DNA from: Acidobacteriota bacterium
Lineage (GTDB): Bacteria; Acidobacteriota; JAAYUB01
DNA length: 39,622 nt
Reading direction: 5' to 3'
NCBI GenBank assembly: GCA_029565065.1
Contig: JAKQOW010000131.1
Location: 70,901 to 110,522 of the forward strand
Shown: piece after piece, positions 24,500 through 31,933 of the stretch
Position numbering within the stretch: position 1 is the stretch's first letter
Layout: each line of letters opens with the position of its first letter
The notes under the pieces: generated by a model
Seen by the model: only the letters and a program-made list of their open reading frames with translations
The model's database searches: none
What the model was told of the DNA's origin: nothing
Translations under genes and position numbers: made by a program

Positions 24500-25693
24500 A
24501 TGAAGCTTCTCGAGGGAATCCGCGTCCTGGACCTGACCAACGTGCTGTCCGGACCGTTCTGCACCCTGCAGCTGGCGCTGCTCGGCGCGGAAGTCATCAA
24601 GATCGAAAATCCGAAGGACGGCGACCTGGCCCGCAAACTGGGCTGCGTGCCCGACTACAACAAGAAATTGATGGGGACCAGCTACCTGGCGCAGAACGCC
24701 AACAAGAAATCGCTGACCCTGAATCTGAAGCAACCCAAGGCCAAGGAGATCTTCAAGGAGCTGGTCAAGACCGCCGACGTGGTGGTGGAGAACTTTCGCC
24801 CCGACGTCATGGACCGGCTCGGCGTCGGCTACGAGGTCCTGCGCCAGATCAATCCGCGGCTGGTCTTTTGCGCCATCTCCGGCTTCGGCCACACCGGTCC
24901 GGACGCGTACAAGCCCGCCTACGACCAGATCATCCAGGGCCTGAGCGGCGTGATGGCCATCAATGGCGACGAGCGGCTTAATCCGCTGCGCTGCGGCTTC
25001 CCGGTCTGCGACACCGTGGGCGGCCTCAACGCCGCGTTCGCGATCATGGCGGCGCTCTTCTCCCGGGAACGCACCGGCCAGGGGCAGTTCATCGACATCG
25101 CCCTGCTCGACTCCATCATGCCGCTCATGGGCTGGGTGGTGGCCAACCTCATGATCGGCGGCCAGCAGCCGGTGCTCATGGGCAACGACAACTTCACCGC
25201 CGCGCCCTCGGGGACCTTCAAGACGAAGGACGGCTTCATCAACATCGCCGCCAACAAGCAGGAGCAGTGGGAAAACGTCGCGGACCTGCTGGGCGTGCCG
25301 GAGCTCAAGGAAGATCCGCGCTTCAAGGAGCGGGACGCGCGCAAGGCCAACCGCCGGGCGCTGACGCCGCTGCTGGAGGCGCGGCTGGTCACCCAGTCCA
25401 CCGACTACTGGGTCGATCTGCTGAACCAGAACGACGTGCCCTCGGGCGCCATCCCCACACTGGAGGAGGCGCTGCAGGCGCCGCAGATCGGACACCGGCA
25501 GGCCTTCACGAAGATCCGCGCCGAGGGCATCGGCGAGATCCCGCTCTTCAACCATACGGCCAAGTTCTCCGGCGCCACGGGCAACGTGGAGGCGCCGCCG
25601 CCGCTCCTCGGGGAGCACAACGCGGAGATCCTGGGCCAGATCGGTTACTCGGCCGCGGACCTGCAGGCGCTCAAGGCGGACGGTGTGATCTGA
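24500..25693 (+). CDS. CaiB/BaiF (family III) CoA transferase
   Basis: 397 residues, normal family length. The N-terminal signature is LLEGIRVLDLTNVLSGPFCT, followed by LGAEVIKIENP. The probable catalytic aspartate is D171 in CDTVGGLNAAF, corresponding to D169 of formyl-CoA transferase. Other family blocks are VVENFRPDVMDRLG, FGHTGPDAYKPAYD and DNFTAAPSGTFKTKDGFINIA. It follows the HMG-CoA lyase gene by 21 bp with GAGGTG before the ATG. The simplest joint role is CoA activation of a dicarboxylate such as 3-hydroxy-3-methylglutarate by transfer from a donor acyl-CoA, followed by lyase cleavage, as in human SUGCT. This is inference from gene order. The in-frame GTG at 24491 is less likely. Confidence 0.85.
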   Translation: MKLLEGIRVLDLTNVLSGPFCTLQLALLGAEVIKIENPKDGDLARKLGCVPDYNKKLMGTSYLAQNANKKSLTLNLKQPKAKEIFKELVKTADVVVENFRPDVMDRLGVGYEVLRQINPRLVFCAISGFGHTGPDAYKPAYDQIIQGLSGVMAINGDERLNPLRCGFPVCDTVGGLNAAFAIMAALFSRERTGQGQFIDIALLDSIMPLMGWVVANLMIGGQQPVLMGNDNFTAAPSGTFKTKDGFINIAANKQEQWENVADLLGVPELKEDPRFKERDARKANRRALTPLLEARLVTQSTDYWVDLLNQNDVPSGAIPTLEEALQAPQIGHRQAFTKIRAEGIGEIPLFNHTAKFSGATGNVEAPPPLLGEHNAEILGQIGYSAADLQALKADGVI

Positions 25694-25728
25694 TCCGCCG
25701 GTGATCCGGGCGGGCGGGCGGCTCCTGC

Positions 25729-25747
25729 GGCCGGCCTCCGGCCGGCC
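25729..25747 (+). terminator. GC-rich hairpin after the CoA-transferase gene
   Basis: GGCCGGCC (25729-25736), 3 nt loop, GGCCGGCC (25740-25747), followed by a broken T-tract (GTTTGTT). Likely terminator for the two-gene operon. Confidence 0.5.
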
Positions 25748-25818
25748 CCGGTTTGTTGATCGGATGTCCGCCATCTGCCGGGTCCACTAGACTCGACCTG
25801 ACCGAACGGGAGGGATGT

Positions 25819-26709
25819 ATGCATCCATCCGGCCTGCTGTTTGTGGGCCTGTTGGTTGTCGCGTGCGGTGTCGCCTGGACCGCCGCCGGCGAGGACGCGT
25901 GGCCCGCCGCGCTCCGGGAGCTGGTCGCGTCGGAGCGGGCCTTCGCCCGGGCCGCGGACGAGGCCGGTATCCGCACGGCCTTCCTGGCGTATCTGGCGCC
26001 CGAGGGGATGGTGTTCCGGCCCCGGCCGGTGCCGGGGCGGCCGGCCTATGAACAGATGCCGGCGGACGCGACGGCCCTGCTCGCCTGGCGTCCCGTCTTT
26101 GCGGAGACGTCGGCCTCGGGCGACCTGGGTTACACCACCGGACCGTGGTATCTGAAAAGCCGGCGGCAGGACCCGGATCCGTCCGGGTGGGGGCATTACG
26201 TATCCATCTGGCGGAAGGGGGCAGAGGGCCGCTGGACGGTCCTTCTGGACGCCGGCATCCGCCACGGGCGGGCGGATCATCTGCTGGACACCGTGACAAC
26301 GGCAAAATCCGGCCAGCCGGCCCACCTGGGCGAGATCCCGTTTTCGGGCCTGGACGCGGAGTTGTCACGGTTGGCGGCCGTCAGCGGTCCCGCGGCCGCA
26401 TTCCGCCAGTTGGCCTCCCCCGATCTGCGGTTCTATCGCGACCGCGCGCTGCCCGTGATCGGCCGGGACCGGTCGCTGGCCCTGCTGCCCGCGGCGCCCG
26501 CCGCCTGGACCTGGCGTGCCGAGGGGCAGGCCGGCTCCGCCGACGGCAGCCTGGGATACAGCTACGGGATTCTCGAGACGCAGACCGCCGCGGGTGACGC
26601 GCGGCCGGCCCTGCAGCACAGCTATCTCCACATCTGGCGGCGGGGCGGCGACGGCTACCGGCTGGTCCTGGACCTGGCGGTCGCCATCCCGGTCGCGCCC
26701 GCATCGTAA
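25819..26709 (+). CDS. Secreted protein with two NTF2-like (DUF4440-type) domains
   Basis: 296 residues. A signal peptide covers about residues 1-23 (LLFVGLLVVACGVAWTAAG). Domain 1, about 30-150, begins with a SERAFARAADEAGIRTAFLAYLAPEG helix pair and ends GHYVSIWRK-x-x-x-GRWTVLLDAG, the classic DUF4440/SnoaL-like ending. Domain 2, about 170-290, repeats this: AAFRQLASPDLRFYRD, then SYLHIWRRGGDGYRLVLDLAV. Such domains are small-ligand or scaffolding folds with no fixed catalysis. GGGAGG lies just before the ATG at 25819; an ATG at 25815 is out of frame. The queuosine-salvage gene begins 39 bp downstream, perhaps in the same transcript. Confidence 0.72.
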   Translation: MHPSGLLFVGLLVVACGVAWTAAGEDAWPAALRELVASERAFARAADEAGIRTAFLAYLAPEGMVFRPRPVPGRPAYEQMPADATALLAWRPVFAETSASGDLGYTTGPWYLKSRRQDPDPSGWGHYVSIWRKGAEGRWTVLLDAGIRHGRADHLLDTVTTAKSGQPAHLGEIPFSGLDAELSRLAAVSGPAAAFRQLASPDLRFYRDRALPVIGRDRSLALLPAAPAAWTWRAEGQAGSADGSLGYSYGILETQTAAGDARPALQHSYLHIWRRGGDGYRLVLDLAVAIPVAPAS

Positions 26710-26748
26710 GCCGGGAGTTGGAACCCCCGGGGCAGGGGATCAATCGTC

Positions 26749-27720
26749 ATGGACACGAAAAACCCGTCAGAGTTTGTCAGGCGGTCCTGCCGCGCGGTCG
26801 TGGACCGCGCCACCCATGTGCGGATCCACGAGCCGGCGATCGAGGCATACGTCCGGGAACTGGCGGCAGCGGATCCGACGATGCCGGGTCACGATCCCGC
26901 CAGTCATTACCTGGACGGCGGCGCCGGCACCGCCGCGTTCTTCCTCACGCTGGACGCCATCAACTTCGGCTCCGGCTATTTCCCGTTCCTGCGCAAGCGC
27001 CCCGGCCTGTCGGGCTATTTCACCGTGGCTTTCGCGCTGGCTGACCGGTTCCGGAGTCGGGGGCTCCTGGCGGCGGACGAGCTGGCGACGATCTCCGCCG
27101 CGGGGTGTGCGGAGCTGTTCGGACAGGATGCGGGACATCCAGTCGTCGGCGAGCTGATGGCGCGCTTCGCCCGGGCGCTCAACGATCTGGGGGCGCTGCT
27201 CGCCGCCCGCTACGGCGGCTCCTGCACCGCGCTGATTGAGGCGGCGGACGGGTCCGCGGCCCGGCTGATCGGGCTGCTGGCGGAAATGCCGTACTTTCAG
27301 GATGTCCAGCTCCACGCCGGCGAGCCGGTGGCGTTCTACAAGCGGGCCCAGTTGGCCGCGGCCGACCTTGCGCTGGCTTTCGGGGGCGCCGGCTGGGGGC
27401 GATTCGATGACCTGGCAAATCTGACGATCTTTGCCGACAACCTGGTGCCCCACGTTCTGCGGGTGGACGGCATCCTGGTTTATTCGTCCGAACTCGCGAC
27501 GCGCATCGACAGCGGCGAGTTGATCCCCGCCGGTTCGGCTGAGGAGGTGGAACTGCGCGCCGCTGCGGTCACGGCGGCGGAGCTGCTCGTCGCAGCGGCA
27601 CGTCGGCAGGGATTGGCGTGGACGGCGATGGACGCCGACTACCGCCTCTGGAACCGGGGGCAGCAACCGTACTTCAAGCAGGTGAAGCCCCGCCACCGCA
27701 CCCGGACGGTCTTCTACTAG
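26749..27720 (+). CDS. Queuosine-salvage family protein (Qng1/DUF2419-like)
   Basis: 323 residues. Conserved blocks of the queuosine 5'-phosphate N-glycosylase (DUF2419) family run along the chain: HYLDGGAGTAAFFLTLDAINFGSGYFP near residues 46-74, FYKRAQLAAADLA near 200, LTIFADNLVPHVLRVDGILVYS near 224-245, EEVELRAAAVTAAELL, and the C-terminal DADYRLWNRG with PRHRTRTVFY at the very end. The family releases queuine from queuosine nucleotide for tRNA modification. It is mostly known from eukaryotes and a scattered set of bacteria. No queuosine synthesis or transport gene is in this window. Substrate scope in bacteria is uncertain. The message probably starts upstream of the NTF2-like gene. Confidence 0.85.
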   Translation: MDTKNPSEFVRRSCRAVVDRATHVRIHEPAIEAYVRELAAADPTMPGHDPASHYLDGGAGTAAFFLTLDAINFGSGYFPFLRKRPGLSGYFTVAFALADRFRSRGLLAADELATISAAGCAELFGQDAGHPVVGELMARFARALNDLGALLAARYGGSCTALIEAADGSAARLIGLLAEMPYFQDVQLHAGEPVAFYKRAQLAAADLALAFGGAGWGRFDDLANLTIFADNLVPHVLRVDGILVYSSELATRIDSGELIPAGSAEEVELRAAAVTAAELLVAAARRQGLAWTAMDADYRLWNRGQQPYFKQVKPRHRTRTVFY

Positions 27721-28051
27721 CGACGGCACAACCTGACGAACGTCAGCGCTTCGATAAGTTTTATTATCAGTGGATTGTTCGAAATATCTAATCCAAGATC
27801 TCAGACTCGGTAATCAATGAATATACAATAATATACGATAGTTATGATAATATAAATAAACATTTTCTATAAATAATAAGATATGTATCGTATAAACAAT
27901 ACTAAAATGAATATTTAGCTCATCTATACGACAAGATCACAGAATCCATGTCGGGCTAGCTGTTCTCGCGTAATGAAACAGGACAATCCAGTGCGACGTA
28001 CATACAGATGAAACGGTTGTGACTCCAGTGATTATGGTATTGGTGCAATCC
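27721..28051. other. AT-rich intergenic island upstream of rocD
   Basis: This is part of the only gene-free stretch longer than 300 bp (27721-28137). By hand count, 27781-27900 has 26 G+C in 120 bases (22 percent), in sharp contrast to the GC-rich surroundings. It is full of A/T runs and TATAAT-like words and contains no plausible gene. It may be an upstream control region for rocD (UP element or nucleoid-protein binding) or the remnant of an insertion; no transposase or terminal repeats are visible. Confidence 0.6.
27832..27894. repeat. Inverted repeat TATACGATA / TATCGTATA in the AT-rich island
   Basis: A perfect 9 bp inverted repeat with arms at 27832-27840 and 27886-27894, separated by 45 bp of almost pure A/T. 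It could be paired regulator sites or a long cruciform. It lies about 160 bp upstream of the rocD promoter. Confidence 0.5.
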
Positions 28052-28080
28052 TTGCAATAATTGTAGAATTGGGGTATAGT
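28052..28080 (+). promoter_or_regulatory. Sigma-70 promoter of rocD
   Basis: TTGCAA (28052-28057), 17 bp spacer, TATAGT (28075-28080). Predicted start near 28087, leader about 51 nt with AAAGGAG before the ATG at 28138. Confidence 0.7.
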
Positions 28081-28137
28081 GGCTGCAACATAAGGCCGCA
28101 TCATCGCATGCCGTGCCGAGACAAAAGGAGAGAGACC

Positions 28138-29361
28138 ATGGCCAAGCCGAGCAAACGCCTGAGCACCGAGGAAATCATCGCGCTGGACGAGCAGTACGGC
28201 GCCCATAACTATCACCCGCTGCCCGTGGTGATCGCCAAAGCCGAGGGCGTTAAGGTCTGGGATCCGGAGGGGCGCGAATACTTCGATTGCCTGTCGGCCT
28301 ACTCCGCGGTGAACCAGGGCCACCGGCACCCCCGCATCCTCAAGGCGATGACGGACCAAGCGAAGCGCTGCACCCTCACGTCGCGCGCCTTCCACAATGA
28401 CATGATGGGCCGGTTCCTGCAACGGCTCTGCGAATACACCGGCTACGAGATGGCCCTGCCCATGAACACCGGCGCCGAGGCCGTGGAGACCGCCATGAAG
28501 ATGGCCCGCCGCTGGGGCGTCGAGAAGAAGGGGATCGAGAACGGCAAGCAGGAGATCATCGTCGCCGAGGAAAATTTCCATGGCCGCACCATCTCCATCA
28601 TCTCCTACTCCACCGATCCCGATGCCCGGATCAACTACGGCCCGTACACCCCCGGATTCAAGGTGGTGAAGTACAACTCGCCCGAAGCCATTGAGGCGGC
28701 GATCACGCCCAACACCTGCGCCGTGCTGCTGGAACCGATCCAGGGCGAGGCCGGCGTCTTCGTGCCGGCGGAAGGGTACCTCCGGGCCGTGCGCGAGATC
28801 TGCACCCGCCACAATGTCCTCTTCATCGCCGACGAGATCCAGACGGGCTTCTGCCGCACCGGCCGCAAGTTCGCCGTGGATCACGAGGGCGTGCGGCCCG
28901 ACGCCATGACCCTGGGCAAGGCCCTGGGCGGCGGCCTGTTCCCGGTGTCGGCCGTGGTCGCCGACCACGACGTGATGAGCGTGTTCACGCCGGGCAGCCA
29001 CGGCTCCACCTTCGGCGGCAATCCGCTGGCCGCGGCCGTGGGCATGGCCGCGCTGGACGTGCTGGATGACGAGAAGCTCGCCGACAACGCCCATAAGCTG
29101 GGCGAGTACTTCCGGCGCGAGATCGCCAAGGTGAAATGCCCCAAGATGGTGCAGGTGCGCGGCAAGGGCCTGCTCAACGCGGTGGTGTTCGAGAAGGGCT
29201 TCGAGGCGTGGAACGTGTGCCTGGCGCTCCGCGATGCCGGCGTGCTGGCCAAGCAGACCCACGGCAACATCATCCGCTTCGCCCCGCCGCTGGTGATCAC
29301 GCGGGCCGAGATGGCCGACGCCCTGAAGCGGATAAAAAGTGTTTTCAAATCTATTAAATAA
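28138..29361 (+). CDS. rocD: Ornithine aminotransferase (ornithine-oxo-acid transaminase)
   Basis: 407 residues, a class III PLP aminotransferase. It follows the RocD consensus nearly throughout: YGAHNYHPLPVV at the N-terminus, LSAYSAVNQGHRHP, LPMNTGAEAVETAMK, ENFHGRTISI, LLEPIQGEAGV, the PLP-stacking D232 in IADEIQTGF, the Schiff-base K261 in TLGKALGGG, and HGSTFGGNP with the C-terminal LAKQTHGNIIRFAPPL. This separates it from acetylornithine or lysine aminotransferases. It converts ornithine and 2-oxoglutarate to glutamate-5-semialdehyde and glutamate, linking arginine breakdown with proline and glutamate. It stands alone between its own promoter and terminator; no arginase or P5C dehydrogenase gene is in the window. 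Confidence 0.93.
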   Translation: MAKPSKRLSTEEIIALDEQYGAHNYHPLPVVIAKAEGVKVWDPEGREYFDCLSAYSAVNQGHRHPRILKAMTDQAKRCTLTSRAFHNDMMGRFLQRLCEYTGYEMALPMNTGAEAVETAMKMARRWGVEKKGIENGKQEIIVAEENFHGRTISIISYSTDPDARINYGPYTPGFKVVKYNSPEAIEAAITPNTCAVLLEPIQGEAGVFVPAEGYLRAVREICTRHNVLFIADEIQTGFCRTGRKFAVDHEGVRPDAMTLGKALGGGLFPVSAVVADHDVMSVFTPGSHGSTFGGNPLAAAVGMAALDVLDDEKLADNAHKLGEYFRREIAKVKCPKMVQVRGKGLLNAVVFEKGFEAWNVCLALRDAGVLAKQTHGNIIRFAPPLVITRAEMADALKRIKSVFKSIK

Positions 29362-29399
29362 ACAATAATTACATTCCGAAATTCATGTTTGAGCTGAAG

Positions 29400-29425
29400 C
29401 AACCCGAGGATCCCTCGGGTTGTTT
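29400..29425 (+). terminator. Rho-independent terminator of rocD
   Basis: CAACCCGAGG (29400-29409), 3 nt loop, CCTCGGGTTG (29413-29422), followed by TTT. A 10 bp stem 38 bp after the stop codon, with A-rich sequence upstream that extends pairing with the T-tract. Confidence 0.8.
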
Positions 29426-29482
29426 GCTTGATGTCCGAATCTGACCTGGTGCCCGGCTTCGTCACGCGCCGGAGCAAGCGCG

Positions 29483-29515
29483 GGTGACTCCGGCATGATG
29501 CCAGACTCCGTCACC
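29483..29515 (-). terminator. Hairpin downstream of the STAND/WD40 operon
   Basis: Outer stem GGTGAC (29483-29488) with GTCACC (29510-29515) encloses a small inner stem GGCA/TGCC at 29492-29502. It lies 33 bp beyond the last stop codon on the minus strand and lacks a U-tract. Tentative 3' end of the operon. Confidence 0.35.
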
Positions 29516-29547
29516 AATGAATCGGTGCGGGATGATCCGGAGAGAAA

Positions 29548-30693
29548 TCAGCAGGTGCTGCCTGATCCGCAAGAGGGGCAGATCGCGACGTCCCATTGAA
29601 CGAATCCGGCCCATGTTCCGGTCCAGCCGCATTGCGGGCAGCGGCCGAGGAGTTCCCCGCGGCCGTCCGGCCAGAGCTCCACGAACGGCCGGCCGGACTC
29701 GATGCCCTTAAGATCCAGAAAGTAGATCGTGCCCAGGGCCGAGCCGGCCACGAGCCGCGAACCGCGGATCAACAACTTGCGGACACGGGAATCGGTGGGG
29801 AAAGTGGCCAGCCGCGCCCCGTCTGCGGCCCGCCACAAACGGAGCCCCGCATCGAGGGTCGCGGTGAACAGATGCCGCCCATCGGCGAGCTTCGCCAGCG
29901 CGGTGACCGCACTCCCCATGTCACGGCCCGGCCGGACACTCCAGAGCGTTTCACCGGATTCGAGGCTCAGCATCGTCAGCCGGGTGTCCGCCAAGGCGAT
30001 CCAATTCAACCGGGAACAGCCAAGCGACAGGGGGACTCCCGTGGACTGGGTGGATGTGTAAGGGATGCTGAAACGCTGACTCTTGCTTTCAAGATCCCAC
30101 AGGACCAACAAATCACTGTCGGACCTGAGCAGCATTCGCGGCGGGCGGGGGACAGCCGCCACCAAGCGGCCGGATGGAACGCCGGCCCATCGGCCCAGGC
30201 ACATGCCGGCCTCGGCATGCCAGAACGAGACAGCGCCATCGTGCTCCCGGACAATTTTCACACCCCCGCCCACCACCAGGCTGTCGACACCTGGTGGAAT
30301 CGGCTCAGGCCGGGAGGCCGCCGATGAATCCGCTACCGGACGGCCTGGCGTCTGGCGGTCCTTCTCTTCGAAGGACAGCTCGGTCGGTGGCTCCGCCGGA
30401 GGAGAGGCGGGCAGCTCAATCTCTCGACCTGAGTCGAGGTCCCAAAGGTGCGTCCGGCCCGGATTGCCGTGGGTTACGGCTCGGCGTGCATCAGGCAGGC
30501 AGCGCAGCTCGCGGACTATCTCATGCGGGATTTGAAAGGTGCCGGTCTTCTGTCCTGTGGCCCCATCCCAGATCTCGATCCTCGCGCCAGACCCCTCCCC
30601 GCGCGCCGAGACGACCACGCGCCCGTCCGGCGAGGCATCGAGCGCGGTGACTTCGCGGGTGATCGCCGGCCGGGAAACCGTAATGCGGGCCAT
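29548..30693 (-). CDS. WD40-repeat protein with C-terminal zinc ribbon
   Basis: 381 residues. Degenerate WD40 blades run over about residues 3-340: ITREVTALDASPDGRVVVSA with IEIWDGATG, then THLWDLDSGRE, VSFWHAEAG, LVLWDLESKS and LRLWRAADGARLATF. An acidic Pro/Ser-rich insert sits near 100-140. The C-terminus is a C4-type zinc ribbon: CPQC at about 354-357 and CPSC about 18 residues later, with an extra terminal cysteine. It is the last gene of the operon, 25 bp after the preceding WD40 gene. An in-frame ATG at 30783 lies inside that gene and would add residues that look like out-of-frame sequence, so 30693 is chosen. Likely a sensor or adaptor for the NTPase; inference only. Confidence 0.75.
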   Translation of the reverse strand: MARITVSRPAITREVTALDASPDGRVVVSARGEGSGARIEIWDGATGQKTGTFQIPHEIVRELRCLPDARRAVTHGNPGRTHLWDLDSGREIELPASPPAEPPTELSFEEKDRQTPGRPVADSSAASRPEPIPPGVDSLVVGGGVKIVREHDGAVSFWHAEAGMCLGRWAGVPSGRLVAAVPRPPRMLLRSDSDLLVLWDLESKSQRFSIPYTSTQSTGVPLSLGCSRLNWIALADTRLTMLSLESGETLWSVRPGRDMGSAVTALAKLADGRHLFTATLDAGLRLWRAADGARLATFPTDSRVRKLLIRGSRLVAGSALGTIYFLDLKGIESGRPFVELWPDGRGELLGRCPQCGWTGTWAGFVQWDVAICPSCGSGSTC

Positions 30694-30718
30694 GGGGTTC
30701 AGACTCTCCAGGAGATGT

Positions 30719-31933
30719 TCATGGCTCGGGCATCTTCCATATTTTGATGGACCGGAATCCGGCCGAAACCAGCCGCGATCCATCAGGGAAAAAACAAATG
30801 TTGTAAATGTTGCCGTCGTGGGCGGCGATGGACAGCCTCTCTTCGCCGGTTTCGAAATCCCACAGGCTGATCAGGCCTTGATTGCTTGCGGAAGCGAGAA
30901 AACGCCCGCGGGGATCGGCGGCCAGGGCCACAACCCCGCCGTGTTGGGCATGGGCGATCTGATAGCTGTGGCCGCCCGCCTCGGCGCTGCGGCGGTCGGC
31001 CTCGAGGCGCTTCCCGTCCATCGCATGATGGAGCGGATGGCCCGCCAGTACCCGCAGCTTCGTCCGGGTGGCCACGTCCCACACGGCAATCCCTCCGCCC
31101 GCGACGCCGGCGAAGAACCGCCCACCGTCGGAGCTGAGCGCGATGGGGCATTGCCAGTTCGCCTCGCCGCCGCGAGGGGCTTCCTCGAGAAAGGCGATCG
31201 ACTCCCCCCGCATCTCATCGACGACGGCGATGCCGTCACGTTGGACCATGGCGAAACAGGGCGCCGCCGGCGAGGCGGTCATGAATCCGACACTCTCCAG
31301 CGGTAACAGGCGGGATTCCCAGACGTTTCCCTGTCGGATCCACACCTCCGGCTGGGGGCAGTCGCGATGCTGGATGATCAGTCGTCCCGCCGCGGTGCCG
31401 ATTCCGCTGCGGACGCGGGGGCCGCTGGAACGGATCCGGTGGCTGGGGCTCGCGCCCATGGGCTCTCCACAGGCGATGGAGCCGTCCGGGGCGGCCCAGG
31501 CGAGATGACCGGATCCCGGCAATGAACCAATCCAGGTGATCTCGCCCCGCCATTCGACCGGCACCGTCACTTCCCGGCCCGTTTCACTGTCGAATACAAG
31601 AACGTGCCCGTTCAAGTTATGGACGATGACATGGCGTCCGGTCGGATCAACGAGCAGGGACCGGGCCACCACCTGACCCTCGATCGTGGTCAGCAGGATC
31701 GATTCACCGGGTGCCGGCTTGTTGATCCATTGGAACCATGGCCGGGCAGGCCATCGCCCGGTCCGTTGACAGTCGGCAGCCTGATCGGCAACCGGATGTC
31801 CGGCGGGCATGTTGGCGCCCTGCTGCCAGATGACATCCGGTTCAATGGATAGATGATGAGCCTGACCGAGCACGAACTCGTACCAGACGCCTAGATCCGC
31901 CCGCTGTTGCGAAGTGGGGCGATCCGGTTTCAT
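30719..31933 (-). CDS. WD40 protein with STAND-arm linker, translationally coupled to the NTPase
   Basis: 404 residues. Residues about 13-75 are a linker also found at the start of the 705-residue WD40 protein in this operon: W-x-x-F-V-L near 17, then IWQQGANMP, RPWFQWINKP and a strand like the first blade (ILLTTIEGQ). In typical single-chain bacterial DUF4062-NACHT-WD40 proteins this stretch joins the STAND arm to the propeller. About seven degenerate blades follow, the last two clearest (GLISLWDFETGEE; SAGFRSIKIWKMPEP). The ATG at 31933 overlaps the NTPase stop as ATGA, so translation is coupled. In-frame sequence upstream is inside the NTPase gene. Proposed role: dedicated sensor propeller for the NTPase. 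Confidence 0.78.
   Translation of the reverse strand: MKPDRPTSQQRADLGVWYEFVLGQAHHLSIEPDVIWQQGANMPAGHPVADQAADCQRTGRWPARPWFQWINKPAPGESILLTTIEGQVVARSLLVDPTGRHVIVHNLNGHVLVFDSETGREVTVPVEWRGEITWIGSLPGSGHLAWAAPDGSIACGEPMGASPSHRIRSSGPRVRSGIGTAAGRLIIQHRDCPQPEVWIRQGNVWESRLLPLESVGFMTASPAAPCFAMVQRDGIAVVDEMRGESIAFLEEAPRGGEANWQCPIALSSDGGRFFAGVAGGGIAVWDVATRTKLRVLAGHPLHHAMDGKRLEADRRSAEAGGHSYQIAHAQHGGVVALAADPRGRFLASASNQGLISLWDFETGEERLSIAAHDGNIYNICFFPDGSRLVSAGFRSIKIWKMPEP

Noticed and set aside
24458..25774. 438-residue minus-strand frame opposite the CoA transferase
   Set aside because: Shadow frame; the plus strand is a full-length CaiB family enzyme.
27781..27960. tRNA, small RNA gene or insertion sequence in the AT-rich island
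   Set aside because: No cloverleaf, no T-psi-C-like block, no transposase fragment and no terminal inverted repeats with target duplication were found; only a 9 bp inverted repeat.
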